64,000 bases of DNA, taken from Mactra quadrangularis. Lineage: Eukaryota; Mollusca; Bivalvia; Venerida; Mactridae. Of the stretch, positions 1 through 11,969 are shown one piece after another; the stretch's first letter is position 1; each line of letters begins with the position of its first letter. The stretch spans positions 39,143,108 through 39,207,107 of the forward strand of contig CM046305.1 in assembly GCA_025267735.1 (NCBI GenBank), written 5' to 3'. The notes under the pieces were generated by a model. It had not been told where the DNA came from and ran no database searches. It worked only from the letters and a program-made list of their open reading frames with translations. The position numbers and the translations under genes are program-made.

Positions 1-2503
1 GAGATCCGAAAAGACTTTTGAATGGATATTTGTTGCTTGCATTCTTGGAATAGAAACCTTGCTCATTCAGATTGCACTACTATGTTTTTGCGAATAAACT
101 TCTGAAAAGACTTTTGAATGGACATTTGTCTCTTTACGTATTCCATGAAAAGACTTTTAAATCTGTTTGATTGCAATACTGACTTTTTTTCGAATAGACT
201 TCTGAATAGACTTCCCAATAGACAGCTGTCTTTTCGGCATTTTGTGAACAGATTTTTGTACAGATATTTGAACTTACCTATATTTATGTATACAGTAAAT
301 GCGAATAGACTTCTGAATGAATAGATTTCTCAATACATAGCTGTCTATTGTGCGAATAGACTTTTGAATAGAGAATAGACAATAGATAGCTAACTTCACA
401 GACCTAGACTTCTAACTCATTCTGAATGCATATACATGATTTTGCAAATAGACTTTTGAAAAGACATTTGAATGGAAATCTGTCTATTCGCAACTTTATA
501 GTACACTTTAGACACATTTTTAATGCATATATATAATTTGCGAATAGACTTCTGAATAGAATTTTGAATGGACATTTGACTCTTTTCATGTTCCGCGAAA
601 AGACTTTCAATCTGTTTGATTGCATTACATTACTGAGTCTTTTGGAATAGACTTCTGAAAAGACATTTGAATGGACAGCTCTCTATTCGAAACTCTATAA
701 AAGACTTCTGACTCATTCTGCACGCATTTTCCAGATTTCGCGAATAGACTTCTGAATAGACTTTTGAATGGACATCTCTCTATTCGAAACTCATTTAAAG
801 ACTTCCTACTCATTCTGAATGCATTTACATGATTTTGCGAATAGACTTCTGAAAAGTCATTTGAATGGACATTTGTCTATTCGCAACTTTATGGTAGACT
901 CTAGACACATTCTTAATGCATATATATGATTTTGCGAATAGACTTCTGAATAGACTTTTGAATGGACAGCTATCTATTCGAAACTCTATTAAAGACTTCT
1001 GACTCATTCTGAATGCATATGCATGATTTCGCAAATAGACTTCTGAATAGACATTTGAATGGACAGCTATCTATTTGCCACTCTTTGAATAGACTTTTGA
1101 CACATTTTAAATGCATATGTATGATTTCGCGAATAGACTTCTGAATAGACTTTTGAATGGACATCTCTCTGTTCGAAACTCTATTAAAGACTTCTAACTC
1201 ATTCTGAATGCATATACATGATTTCGCGAATAGACTTCTGAAAAGACATTTGAATGGACATCTGTCTATTCGCAACTTTATAGTACACTTTAGACACATT
1301 TTTAATGTAATATATAATTTGCCAATAGACTTCTGAATAGACTTTTGAATGGACATTTGACTCTTTTCATGTTCCGTGAAAAGACTTTCATTCTGTTTGA
1401 TTGCATTACATTACTGAGTCTTTTGGAATAGACTTCTGAATAGACATTTGAATGGACAGCTCTCTATTCAAAACTCTATAAAAGACTTCTGACTCATTCC
1501 GCACGCATTTCCCAGATTTCGCGAATAGACTTCTGAATAGACTTTTGAATGGAAATCTCTCTATTCGAAACTCATTAAAAGACTTCCTACTCATTCTGAA
1601 TGCATTTACATGATTTTGCGAATAGACTTCTGAAAAGACATTTGAATGGACATTTGTCTATTCGCAACTTTATGGTAGACTTTAGACACATTCTTAATGC
1701 ATATATATGATTTTGCAAACAGACTTCTGAATAGACTTTTGAATGCACAGCTCTCTATTCGAAACTCTATAAAAGACTTCTGACTCATTCTGAATGCATA
1801 TACATGATTTCGCGAATAGACTTCTGAAAAGACATTTGAATGGACATCTGTCTATTCGCAACTTTTGGTAGACTTTAGACACATTCTTAATGCTTATATA
1901 TGATTTTGCGAATAGACTTCTGAATAGACTTTTGAATGGACTTTGTCTCTCTAAAAATACTTTGAAATCTGTTTGATTGCATAATTGACTTGTTTGGAAT
2001 AGACTTCTGAATAGACATTTGAATGGACAGCTCTCTATTGGAAACTTTATAATAGACTACAGACACATTCTTAAAGCATATATATGATTTTGCGAATAGA
2101 GATCCGAAAAGACTTTTTAATGGACATTTGTCGCTTGTATTCTTGGAATAGAAACCTTGCTCATTCAGATTGCACTACTATGTTTTTGCGAATAAACTTC
2201 TGAAAAGACTTTTGAATGGACATTTGTCTCTTTACGTATTCCATGAAAAGACTTTTAAATCTGTTTGATTGCAATACTGACTTTTTTTCGAATAGACTTC
2301 TGAATAGACTTCCCAATAGACAGCTGTCTTTTCGGCATTTTGTGAACAGATTTTTGTACAGATATTTGAACTTACCTATATTTATGTATACAGTAAATGC
2401 GAATAGACTTCTGAATGAATAGATTTCTCAATACATAGCTATCTATTGTGCGAATAGACTTTTGAATAGAGAATAGACAATAGATAGCTAACTTCACAGA
2501 CCT
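1..2503. repeat. Higher-order satellite array, ~98-bp monomer
   Basis: Diverged monomers of about 98 bp are recognised by recurring blocks such as GAATAGACTTCTGAATAGAC and TGAATGGACA(T/G)C, each followed by a CTATTCG-type block. Two larger periods are visible. Positions 625-813 and 825-1034 recur at 1406-1594 and 1606-1788 (offset 781, about eight monomers). Positions 1-405 recur nearly identically at 2099-2503 (offset 2098). The array runs off the left edge, so its true length is unknown. The short reading frames inside it are by-products of the repeat. Confidence 0.9.
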
Positions 2504-3826
2504 CCTCGATACTAAATATCGAATTTTCATAGAAGGGTATTACTTGTCCGTGGTCTAGAATAGAACCCGAGACGTTCGGATTTCGACTTCCTTCGTTCTA
2601 GCAAAGCGCTACGTCCATGGCTTCTTACGTGTTACATCAAACCTAAAGCCATTGGTGACACTGACATATATCATAGGCACGATATTCGTCATGGTGTAGT
2701 GAACGCTCTGAAATATACATGTTAATGGGGGCAAGTTTATTTTCCTTTAGTTTCACACGACAATCCTAGTCCTAGCAAAATCAAAATACTCCTTACCGAG
2801 TTATAAGTAAGGTTTTTAACGTGATACTTTCAATCTATATTAAATGTAGTTTCCCTGATACCATATTTATCAATTGTTTTTCCGCATCGAACAATGTATT
2901 TGTTTCTATTGTATCATCAATTTAACCAAGTAATTGTTTGACCGAAGTCAAAGCTTAATGATCAACTGCATGCAATGAACCTCTAATGTTAATTAATATT
3001 GACAATTCTTTACTATGTGTGCGTATTTAACTTTGAAAAATAACCCAGATTACTGACACTAGGGACTGAAATAAATTATAGGGCCGTGATGGCCCTTTAT
3101 TGCTCGCTTGAGTAACATAGAATGCTGTGTGACTTAGTAGTTGATCCCATGTGACCTATATTTGATATTGAGCTGGAAATAATCAAAACAGACTTTCAAA
3201 TTTCGATTTCCAGGGTATTGGATCAAAACAGTAGCCATTAAGTGTTAAAAATGTTTCTATTTTAGCTCCCGTGACCTAGTTTTTTTATCCGAGATGACCA
3301 ATGTTCGAGCAATTACCTAGACAAGCATACATTCAAAGTTTGATGATAATTGAGGCAAAAATGGGACCACTGTTTTGTTCACAAACGCTGGACATTGAAC
3401 GATCCTAAAAGCTCATCCTAAGCTACCACAGGTGAAGTAAAATTTAACATTTCATATGCGTAACATGTGCTTTAATGTAATTTGCTGGTATTTCATGTCA
3501 ATAAATGGGTGTGTAAATTCTTTACTATGTGACAGACATAAGTGTTCCCTGCATGTGGTAATACAAATTGTCTAATATCTACATAGCTAACTTGACAATG
3601 TTGGGATCTTATCTAAAACCTAAACTATCTGGGCTGTCACTATATTACAACGGTCTATATGTCTTGGTATTTCATTCATATATGAAAATTATGATCGATT
3701 GAATTTAATATAAAGAGAGAAATAGGTTAATATGTTCAAATAATTGACGGTAGTTTTTTTATGATCATTAAATGTATGAATGAGAAATGTAAATATATCT
3801 ACGGTAAGGTGATATGTAAAAAATAT
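2504..3826. other. Intergenic, no gene seen
   Basis: AT-rich sequence with no convincing coding frame. On the minus strand at about 2537-2622 a stretch ends in a CGGGTTCTATTC block that weakly resembles a tRNA B box. It could be a decayed SINE head but is too degraded to call. Confidence 0.5.
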
Positions 3827-3834
3827 CTGGGCAC

Positions 3835-4304
3835 TAGGCTGCAGCGAGTATCCGAGTACTCGGATATTCGCGATCTCGACCAGAAAATCGAGACGAATAT
3901 TCGTCACGTCCGAAATCGTCGGATCGCGATCTAGTTTTGGGGGGGAAAAAATGAAAGAAGATTTTCAAGATAATTACCACTGACCACGAGTCTTACAACT
4001 GATAAAAACTATATTTAATGTTGGGACCTAATTATCTTGTGTCAAAATTTCGATTGATACACATGCATGTGAACAAAAATGTTATCACTGAAAAATGCCC
4101 ATTAAACGTCTGATAGTAATGTTTGGAGTACATGGTTTCCCATACAGTAGAAGCTTCTGTATTTTTTTTTCAATTATTTTGTTATTAAATGAATTCCTTG
4201 TATGTTTTTCCATTAACATGTGATTCGTAGTTTGATTCGTGAATCGCTACACATGAATCGTGGTTCGGATCGGATCGCCACTTGCTCAACGATCCACAGC
4301 CCTG
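3835..4304. mobile_element. hAT-like miniature element, copy 1
   Basis: A 470-bp non-autonomous element flanked by a perfect 8-bp duplication, CTGGGCAC, at 3827-3834 and 4305-4312. Its ends are TAGGCTGCAGCGAGTATC and GATCCACAGCCCTG. Subterminal sequence is rich in short palindromes (GAGTACTCG, CGAATATTCG, repeated GATTCGTG). A second copy lies in the intron of the PTB-domain gene at 42275. Eight-bp duplications and CAGCCCTA-type ends are characteristic of hAT elements. No transposase is present. Confidence 0.85.
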
Positions 4305-4312
4305 CTGGGCAC

Positions 4313-5371
4313 GTCGGGGTGTTGTTTACTGTTTATGTACCGTATTAAAAGCGATGATTCAGACAAACCCTTGCAGTCGCGTCTAGGATACAGCTGGTAA
4401 CACGTCAAACTTTCAATTCAGCGTACCAATTCATGGAAAGTCGGCAAAAATGATGATATTACTCCCTATTGTGGAAACTTGTCGACCCCTAAAATAGAGT
4501 AAAAATAAACTATATTTTATAAGAATAAATTTCGTTCAAGAATACTAGTTAGATGATCCGAGCATGGTTAATTACCAACTATAAGAAAAACAATTTTATG
4601 GTGTAAAACAGCAATAAAATGTTGGGGAGGCTTTCTTATGTAAGACTAGTACTTAATTAAAACAAATTAATACATAATATGACACAATAACATGTAGCGA
4701 TATATTCAAGTTATAATTGGTCTGGATTACCTGCTCCTTACCACTATCGTTATCGGGTCAGGCAAACAGGAATCCTGGCGACCTCCTCAGTTATTATACA
4801 GGTATAACGATTTCTTAATCTTGCATGATCATTTGCTGACGATAGTTACTTTAGTAGGAGTTCGGTACTATATATAGGACATTCGATTTCGATTTTTCTG
4901 ATAACATGTATATTTATGCCGACGATTAACAAAAACATGTCTCAAGTGAACACAATTCGAACGTGGATTAGTCTCGTAAGAATTTCGGATATTTATTTTG
5001 CCTAAATTGATGTAACGGAACAACTAAAAAAGGTATCCACTGCTATTCTTGTACAATGATCCTTTGATTTAAGCATGTGTAGTGAGAAATGCTTATTTGG
5101 AAACATAATTTTCCAATATCTAATCCATTACATAGGGCGCGGCCATGATCATGGTTTGCCTGACGTACTTTTACCTGCCAAAGTACGACTGGAAGCCAGA
5201 CAAAGTTATAATATGACTCGTATACTGGTTGTATTGTATCAATATATCAATACTGTTCAACCTACGCATGTAATATAGACAATTATCTATCAAGTATTAT
5301 ATAATACATTATTGTTTGTTTGTTAGTTGACACTTACAACTTAGAAATCGATTAACAGAACAGAACAGCAG
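4313..5371. other. Intergenic, no gene seen
   Basis: No supported gene. An 11-bp inverted pair (GTCAGGCAAAC at 4757-4767 and GTTTGCCTGAC at 5154-5164) may mark the ends of a worn element, but there is no further support. The 67-codon frame at 5075-5278 has no recognisable feature. Confidence 0.5.
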
Positions 5372-5579
5372 CGTGTTCAGTTACCTGAACGTTCCAAAAC
5401 GTTCCGTAATGGAAGTGTCGGAACAACTCAACTCATAGACAACTCAATCCGAGACAACTCTATCTCCTACTAACGGATTGACTTGTCCCAACTTTAAGTG
5501 ATTATTGCACGGGTTGAGTTGTCTTCGGGTTGAGTTGTCCCGTATCCGTAACGTTAGCTAACAGTAGTTACTGAACACG
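5372..5579. mobile_element. Short fold-back element related to the CAGTAGCC family
   Basis: Outer ends CGTGTTCAGT and ACTGAACACG are inverted repeats. The left arm, with AACGTTCCAAAACGTTCCG, matches the arms of the palindromic elements at 15184 and 48434. Inside are further inverted blocks, CAACTCAAC against GTTGAGTTG. No clear target-site duplication was found. Read as a diverged or rearranged relative of that family. Confidence 0.5.
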
Positions 5580-8172
5580 GGGCTGAACTTAATACGATGA
5601 ATACCAACTGAACTAGACAGAACGAAATAGAATAGAACAGAACTGATTTAAACTAAATTAAAAAAGACTTGAAATAAACTAAGCTGAATTAAACATAATA
5701 AAACGGTATTGAACAGAAAAGGAGACAAAATAACAAAATATTATTATTCAATTTTTTCACCTAAGTATTGATAATTGTAATTAGAACAAATCGGTATTTT
5801 TGTATTTCAAAAACACCAACTTTGGAATTTGCAATTTTCAATTAATTATGACTTAGGATTGTACAGGACTGTCCATATTTGGTATTAATTGTCACTAATG
5901 TTTGTTGAGATGATATAGAGTGGTTACTAACGATACAAATGGGACCTGTCTGCTCGTCTATATAACATACTCGTACTTTCTTTTAATGATCATACTTAAC
6001 CTATTATAGTAGATTACTATAAGCCCAACTTTTCAATTCTATTCAAAAAAGTTGACCTACTAAAAACCGGACCGCAGATTTTTTGAATGAAAAACATTTC
6101 GTTAAAAGATTAAATAGTGGTTTACTACTGAATCAACATTTGTTAAACAAATTCTACTTGCTTCAAGGTTGTATTTAAAATGTATGGAACCACATACGTG
6201 ACTTTTGTATTAGTTATTTTTAAAATTTAACTTCGTTTATAACAATTACTTTGTCTATACTAATTATTTCGTAAGAAATAACTAATCATTGATATGAATG
6301 TTTATTTTTATCTTTTAAATAGAGAACATGACTTTATTCTGACGATGTCATTGTCATGGTCATGTATATTAAACATCATAAAACACAATATGTTGCGCTC
6401 AATACTGGCGTTAATTTGAAAATACCAAGCCCTATAGGACTCAAAACATTCAACTACTTTTACCATTTTTATCGCATTTTGATAAATCTTACATCAGTCA
6501 ATTTAAACGATTCATACTTTCAGAAAATTATATTATGTACTATATTTTACATACATAAGTCAAAATATTCGAGTGTAAACCCGACTGAACGTCGGAAAAA
6601 ATGCCAGTAAGACGTAACAGAAACAAGTAAATTTCGTTATAAAAACCCAGATGTCTGTCGTATGAAGAAACTTTTTTACCAGATCTGCATTTGTACATAC
6701 AGTATTTTGTTAAAATGAATTACTAAGGCCAAAATCTGTTTCTCAAGTCCCCCCCCCCCGAAATTCGTTTCAGGCACATCCCCAACCAGACGTTTTATTC
6801 AAACAACGGGTCAGTATTTTCGTTCAACTAGACCTAGCCGTGGATTGTTCGTTGCGTGTAACGTCTAGACAACCCAGAATACAAACGGCTACTTGCATAT
6901 ACATGTAGGTGAACTGTCCGCCTGTATGTTTGTAAAATGTAAAATTTGTTGACGTAATTTGTTTCTAAAAGTGTATTTTATTTTAGTTGATATTGTTTTA
7001 ACTTAATTTATTAAAGACAATGCAGAATAATTCTATATAATAAGCATTGCTGTCTACTGAGAAATAAGGAATAAAACAATCTGACACAATAATCGTTAAT
7101 AGGTGCTTGAGAAACAGAAAATATTGTTTCGGCCTTATACGTAAAAATGAAATAGTGTGTTATTTATAATGAAAAAAGTCTTTCAAAACGAAATGAATTG
7201 GAAAAATGTATTACAAATGTCACTGAACGTGTTCCGTACATAAATGATTTAACACAATGTATAGAACTTGCTATTCTATACTAAATTGTCGTATAGTCAA
7301 TTTCCCAAACCATTCACAAAATAGTTTATATAAAACATTCTTTCGTCCATTATGATTTGAAGAATTGTTGATAAAACAAATTAAACTGAATATAAGAAAT
7401 TGTTCATTGAAGGTATTTGGTTTCTCATTCGGATTTAATATTTTGAATATGTGAATTAGAAACTAATGTGTGAATATTACGTATTCTATTTGCCAACAAT
7501 TAGAGCATTGTGTATTGGTAGAATGTTTGGTACAGAGAAACTTGGGACCCTGAACCCTGAGAAATGGGGTATTTTGGAATGCCAAACGGTTTGCTTCGTC
7601 CCGGCGTCGGATATCCCAGTTCACAAAGTTCTGATGACTTTACAAGAGCTATTCTACGAAAAGCATGCTCTCTACAAATGTTGGACATTCAAATACAAAG
7701 ATACCTTAGCACGACAGAATCCTTTGTATTTTGAACAGTTTGGTCCGTCATTTTTCTACAATGATTTTATACAAACATCTTAGAAATCGGGAAGCCTTTA
7801 AAATCCGAACACTTTATCGGGCCTGAACGATGTAGTGATTTTCACAGGGTAATCTGTACTTGATCGAATTTAGCGTGTTTAGGATCACAGCTTTGACCTT
7901 TTATCTTTTAAAATGATTAAAATCTAGGTTATTTAGATCTATAGTATACAATATATTATACATTGTATATCGTCTTGAAGTATTGTTACCTACCAATCCC
8001 GTGCTACCAAATGTAAGCTAATGGGGTACTTGTGATGAATATGTTTATAATATATGACATGCTGATAAGCCGCTGGTCCAGGGAATCTAGGTCTCTCACT
8101 GGTACATAGTTTTATAGCAGAAGTTACATACAGGTAATTAAACAAAGTTAATTAAAATTGATATACACTAAG
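5580..8172. other. Long AT-rich intergenic stretch
   Basis: No supported gene or repeat. It holds a C homopolymer near 6750 and one ATG-initiated 105-codon frame at 7466-7783. That frame lies in a locally less AT-rich patch but shows no recognised domain, no clear splice context and no signal peptide, so it is not called as a gene. Confidence 0.5.
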
Positions 8173-8182
8173 AAATAACCAT

Positions 8183-8470
8183 CCGAGTCGGTAGAGCAGT
8201 TGGTAGTGCGCCGGGATTTGAAATATAGTGTCCCGAAGAGGTACGGGTTAGAATCCCACCTGCGGAGGTTATACCCTTCCATGAACATTCTTCAATAATG
8301 TCAATTGTCCTCCATTAATAAGGTATAGGGAGAAGTTTCCGGCCTTATGAAAGGGTTGGTGATTACTGGTTATAGACAATTGTTCAGGAAATCTAGGTTA
8401 GGTGGAAGCCGTAAAATTACAAAACATTTGTGTTGATACGGCGTTAAACCCAGTATAAAAAGGAAATAAC
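8183..8470 (+). mobile_element. tRNA-derived SINE, family A, full length
   Basis: The tRNA-like head carries an A-box-like block (GTAGAGCAGTTGGTAGTGCG) and a B-box-like block (GGGTTAGAATCCC) at pol III promoter spacing. The body and the 3' end TGATACGGCGTTAAACCC match the reverse copies at 28582, 20511 and 27314. The copy is bounded by a perfect 10-bp duplication AAATAACCAT at 8173-8182 and 8471-8480, as expected for target-primed retroposition. The 3' core ACGGCGTTAAACCC is shared with SINE family B. The B box is mutated (TTAGAATCC in place of TTCGAATCC), so this copy is probably inactive. Confidence 0.85.
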
Positions 8471-8890
8471 AAATAACCATTTCAGATAGCAGTACGTATC
8501 AATGCTGAATACATCCACGAACATAATTTCAGTGTGGTGTTATAGAACACAAACAGAGCAAATAGTTTTGGCGAAGTTCCATCATACGTGAGAACTGACA
8601 TAAACGCTATTTTGGGTCAGTGCGAACCTAAATAACACAAAAACCTAATGGTTTAATGTTCAGCGATATTCCAAACATAAGTTCGACCTACGACTTCAGA
8701 CTGATCACATTGGTACTTAAGTGATTTTTTACCCTCGCCCATATCCCATAATGGCTTCAGGCGAGCATTCATCACATTGGTTACATAACTATCTGCAATA
8801 TATCTCCAAGTCTTTAGTTAATACCTGAAAAATAATGAGTATATTTGTGTGAAAAACAATGTTTTTTATTTAAAGTTTTATATAAAAAGT

Positions 8891-9329
8891 TATATAAACA
8901 CTGTCTTATTTGAATATGGAATGTATCATTTAATATGGAATTCACTATACTCACTGTACAGTTCATTTTGTTCAACAAAATAAACTGTATGTAGCCTATT
9001 CCTATAGTAGTTTTCAAATTTTGTTCATGCGCGGCATGAAGAAAATTTCTATTCTAGTTCATTATACTAGTTATTGGTTGATAGAGACTGTACATAGTGA
9101 ATTTTGTCTATGCGGCGCATGAACTAAATTTGGACTGGATTTTAGTGTTTAATCCTTAGTGAAGATGTCCTAACACATGTGATACATTTAGTCTCATATT
9201 TGTAAAGGGGCTACATGAATGCTCATGATTATAAAGGTTAAAGGGGCTACATGTAGTCTCATGTTTATAAATAGTGAATTCCATATTAAATGATACATTC
9301 CATATTCAAATAAGACAGTATTTATAAAG
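8891..9329. mobile_element. Inverted-repeat element with ~58-bp arms
   Basis: The sequence around 8891-8949 (GTCTTATTTGAATATGGAAT, then ATTTAATATGGAATTCACTAT) returns as its reverse complement at 9271-9329, with few mismatches. The spacer contains its own mirrored pieces, such as TTGTTCATGCGCGGCATGAA and TCTATGCGGCGCATGAA. Only one copy is present and no target duplication is evident. A MITE or fold-back element is the simplest reading. Confidence 0.7.
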
Positions 9330-10069
9330 CAATGAATTCTAATTCTAATTCATTTACACGACAAAGTATAGGATTTGCAGTAAATTATTGGTATTAGTGT
9401 AAATTGGTTCTTATACTTTTGTCATGTACATGCAGTTGGTTAACACATATCACATAAATATACGAAAAAAAAACAAAGCAATCCCATAAAGTGCTCCAAA
9501 TCATTCGAGTAATTAAAAATCTCAGCAATGTTTAAAGCCACTATATGAAGATATATTCATTAACAGTAGACTTGAAAACTGTTTTACAACCATGAAGTTA
9601 TCACAATATAACATGTATTAAAGACACAATAAACAGTTCAAACCATTCTGCTTTCTTAATTTGAGTCTGACAAAGTGACCAATTCTTAAAAAAGTGGGGT
9701 ACTTTTATAAGAGCACACTATATTCATTTATACGCTGATGTTTAATATACCTGTTCCAAAATAGTTTATAAGCTTAATTATGTAATTCAGAGTAAGTTTT
9801 TTTCTCTATTAAGACTTCATCTTTAAAATACTCTGATCAAAATTATTGTTTAAAGTATTGAAAACCGAATTCTACTTTCGGTTTCGATCTACTTTCACTT
9901 TGAGATAAATAAATAACATGAATATATCTAAGCAATATTTGCATATATTTAAAAAATCTTGTTCATTAGAGGTGATTGAAATAGATTAATGTCTATTTTC
10001 TTTGCAGTAAAAAAAACCAGACTTACTTTTGATATAGGGGCTTTAAGTATAAAGGTATTCTTGGATAGT
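9330..10069. other. Intergenic, no gene seen
   Basis: AT-rich sequence without a supported feature. Confidence 0.5.
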
Positions 10070-10258
10070 TTAGCTTTTCAGATCTACAAACCACATGGAA
10101 GTTTCCTTGTAAAACAAAATTCCTTCAATGTTAAGGACACTTGCATACAATGAGAAATTGTTCTGTTCCTTATCAAAGCACTTAAGATTAAGGCCCCCTC
10201 TTCTATAATCAATTGAAAATACAAGATCTTTATTTTTTGAACAATCCAAATAGTTACC
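10070..10258 (-). CDS. Candidate C-terminal exon, unknown protein
   Basis: A minus-strand frame of 62 codons ends in TAA at 10072-10070. It lacks an ATG, so simple ORF scanning misses it. Its composition is protein-like: it opens GNYLDCSKNKDLVFSIDYRR, continues with a KCFDKEQ segment and finishes near MWFVDLKS. A plausible acceptor (TTGATTATAG) lies inside it at about 10207. The preceding open stretch (about 10264-10333, beginning TYVIFISDERYEDI) is one frame off, which suggests either a short intron or an inactivating frameshift. It is proposed to follow the signal-peptide-like exon at 11097-10953, but intron phases do not fully agree. Family not recognised. Confidence 0.25.
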   Translation of the reverse strand, partial: GNYLDCSKNKDLVFSIDYRRGGLNLKCFDKEQNNFSLYASVLNIEGILFYKETSMWFVDLKS

Positions 10259-10952
10259 TTAATATTGAGACCATAGTTTGGTATTATATCTTCATACCTT
10301 TCATCAGAAATAAAAATAACATACGTTCTTAATACATAAAAAATGAAATTATAAATGCACATTTCATGTTATTTTTATGAATTTATAATTTAGTAATATT
10401 TCAAAACCAAGGGTCAACGCAATACATGCAATAAACACGAATGAACTATAGAATTGATCGCGTGTCACATGTACGGACGTTTTGGCAATGGAAAAGTATG
10501 TATTTCTAAGTGCTTTAGTACTTATATTTTGTACTTACATTTTGAGAAGGATTAGGTTTTATGCCAGTTGTAGGATATGAGTCAAAATATATTTTTGCAA
10601 CAAAACTGGCATATCAAATCCAAAAATATAAAGTATGTTTGAGAGTGACTTGGGGTATGTTTTTTGTTAGATTGAAGCATACTCTTAACAACCCATGTAA
10701 AAATGACCAACATTTCGACCTGTTTCGGGAAAAAAATATTATAATCCCTGACCTTGGTTTCATCATTTCCTTCATGTAACGATTTTTTATATTTCCATGT
10801 CTGGCTTATGATTACACCTATTCACTTAATTTCTGTTGCAGAACTTCAATTAAGATACGTTTTGATGTTAGGTTTTATTGTTTATTGTAATACGATGACT
10901 GTTTGCTGTGGACTTGCGTGTACGCACTGAAGGGGTAAACACGGCATTTTAC

Positions 10953-11097
10953 CAGTCTTATTTGTTTTACTGTAAAAATAAAAAGCATCAGAATGGTTTT
11001 CTCTGTAGTTGTTTTCATAAAGTCGGTTTATCCCTTTAAATCCACCACTTATCATAAGTGCTGTCAGAACTGTGAAGAAAATAAAACGTTCCGACAT
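10953..11097 (-). CDS. Candidate first exon with signal-peptide-like start
   Basis: An ATG-initiated frame begins MSERFIFFTVLTALMISGGF, with the charged N-terminus, hydrophobic core and small residues of a secretory signal. It continues as a polar segment with two N-glycosylation sequons (NHS, NKT). A donor-like junction CTG/GTAAAATG ends the exon at 10953, after 48 codons and one base. Reading on past this point gives 71 codons before a stop. If real, it is the first exon of a small secreted or membrane protein on the same strand as the 10070-10258 frame. There is no homology evidence and it could be chance. Confidence 0.25.
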
Positions 11098-11257
11098 GAC
11101 TCGTTACACTACTGAATGATACGTTACATCAGAGAACATTTTTTGTTACAGGAAGGAGTTAATTACTGAAATTCGTTTAAAATTTTAAGAACCAATGAAC
11201 AATGAATAAGGACATAATAAAGAAATGAAAGATTAACATTTAAAAAGTTGTCTAGTG

Positions 11258-11640
11258 AGTGTTTTATACTTCAGATAAAAGTTATTCGAGTTAGGTAAAA
11301 ACTTAATATATTTCTTTGTTACATGAAAGAATATGTTCTGTTACAGTTAGGAAAATTGAAAATAAAACTTGATATTGCTGACTGAAAACTACTTCAGCCA
11401 CGCATTATTGAACTATCAGTATGGTAAACACAGACAGGTTTCAATATTGAATGCTTTATTCTTCAGATAAAAGTTAATGAGTAAGGTCAACGCTTAAAAT
11501 ATTTATTTGTTACATGAAAGAATGATGACTGTTACAGTCAGGAAAGTTGATAATAAAACTTTATATTGCAGACTGAAAACAATTTAAGTAACACAGTACT
11601 GTACTATCAATGTGTAGACATAGAAGCATTTTGATATTTA
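11258..11640. repeat. Two diverged tandem copies of ~190 bp
   Basis: CTTCAGATAAAAGTTA at 11269 recurs at 11461. It is followed in both copies by TTGTTACATGAAAGAAT, GTTACAGT.AGGAAA.TTGA, a GACTGAAAAC block and a diverged ACTATCA block. The copies differ by scattered substitutions and small indels, so the duplication is old. No coding content. Confidence 0.75.
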
Positions 11641-11969
11641 CAACCAAGGCCAATCTAATCTCTACGTTGAATGTTTTGTCTTAAACTACTATGATAGATT
11701 GTTTCGCCACTGAACAATATATGGTGACCAACACCATAAACTAACACTCAATGATAACAAAAGGAAAATGGCTAACATTTTCAGCCTTAAAAATAAATGA
11801 ACTAAATGTTCAATATTTCTGAAGTTCAATGATATCTAGTCTTTTACGTAGAGTCTAGATGCCAACAGACGCCCATGTTCATTCTCAAGAATAAATCCCC
11901 CATGAACTACCATGAAAAAAATACTTATTCTTTTTCTGGGATTTGTTTTTAAAGCAAGCTAGTGAAATG

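Noticed and set aside
7466..7783. 105-codon plus-strand frame as a gene
   Set aside because: No recognisable domain, signal peptide, splice context or neighbouring coding sequence. Length is compatible with chance.
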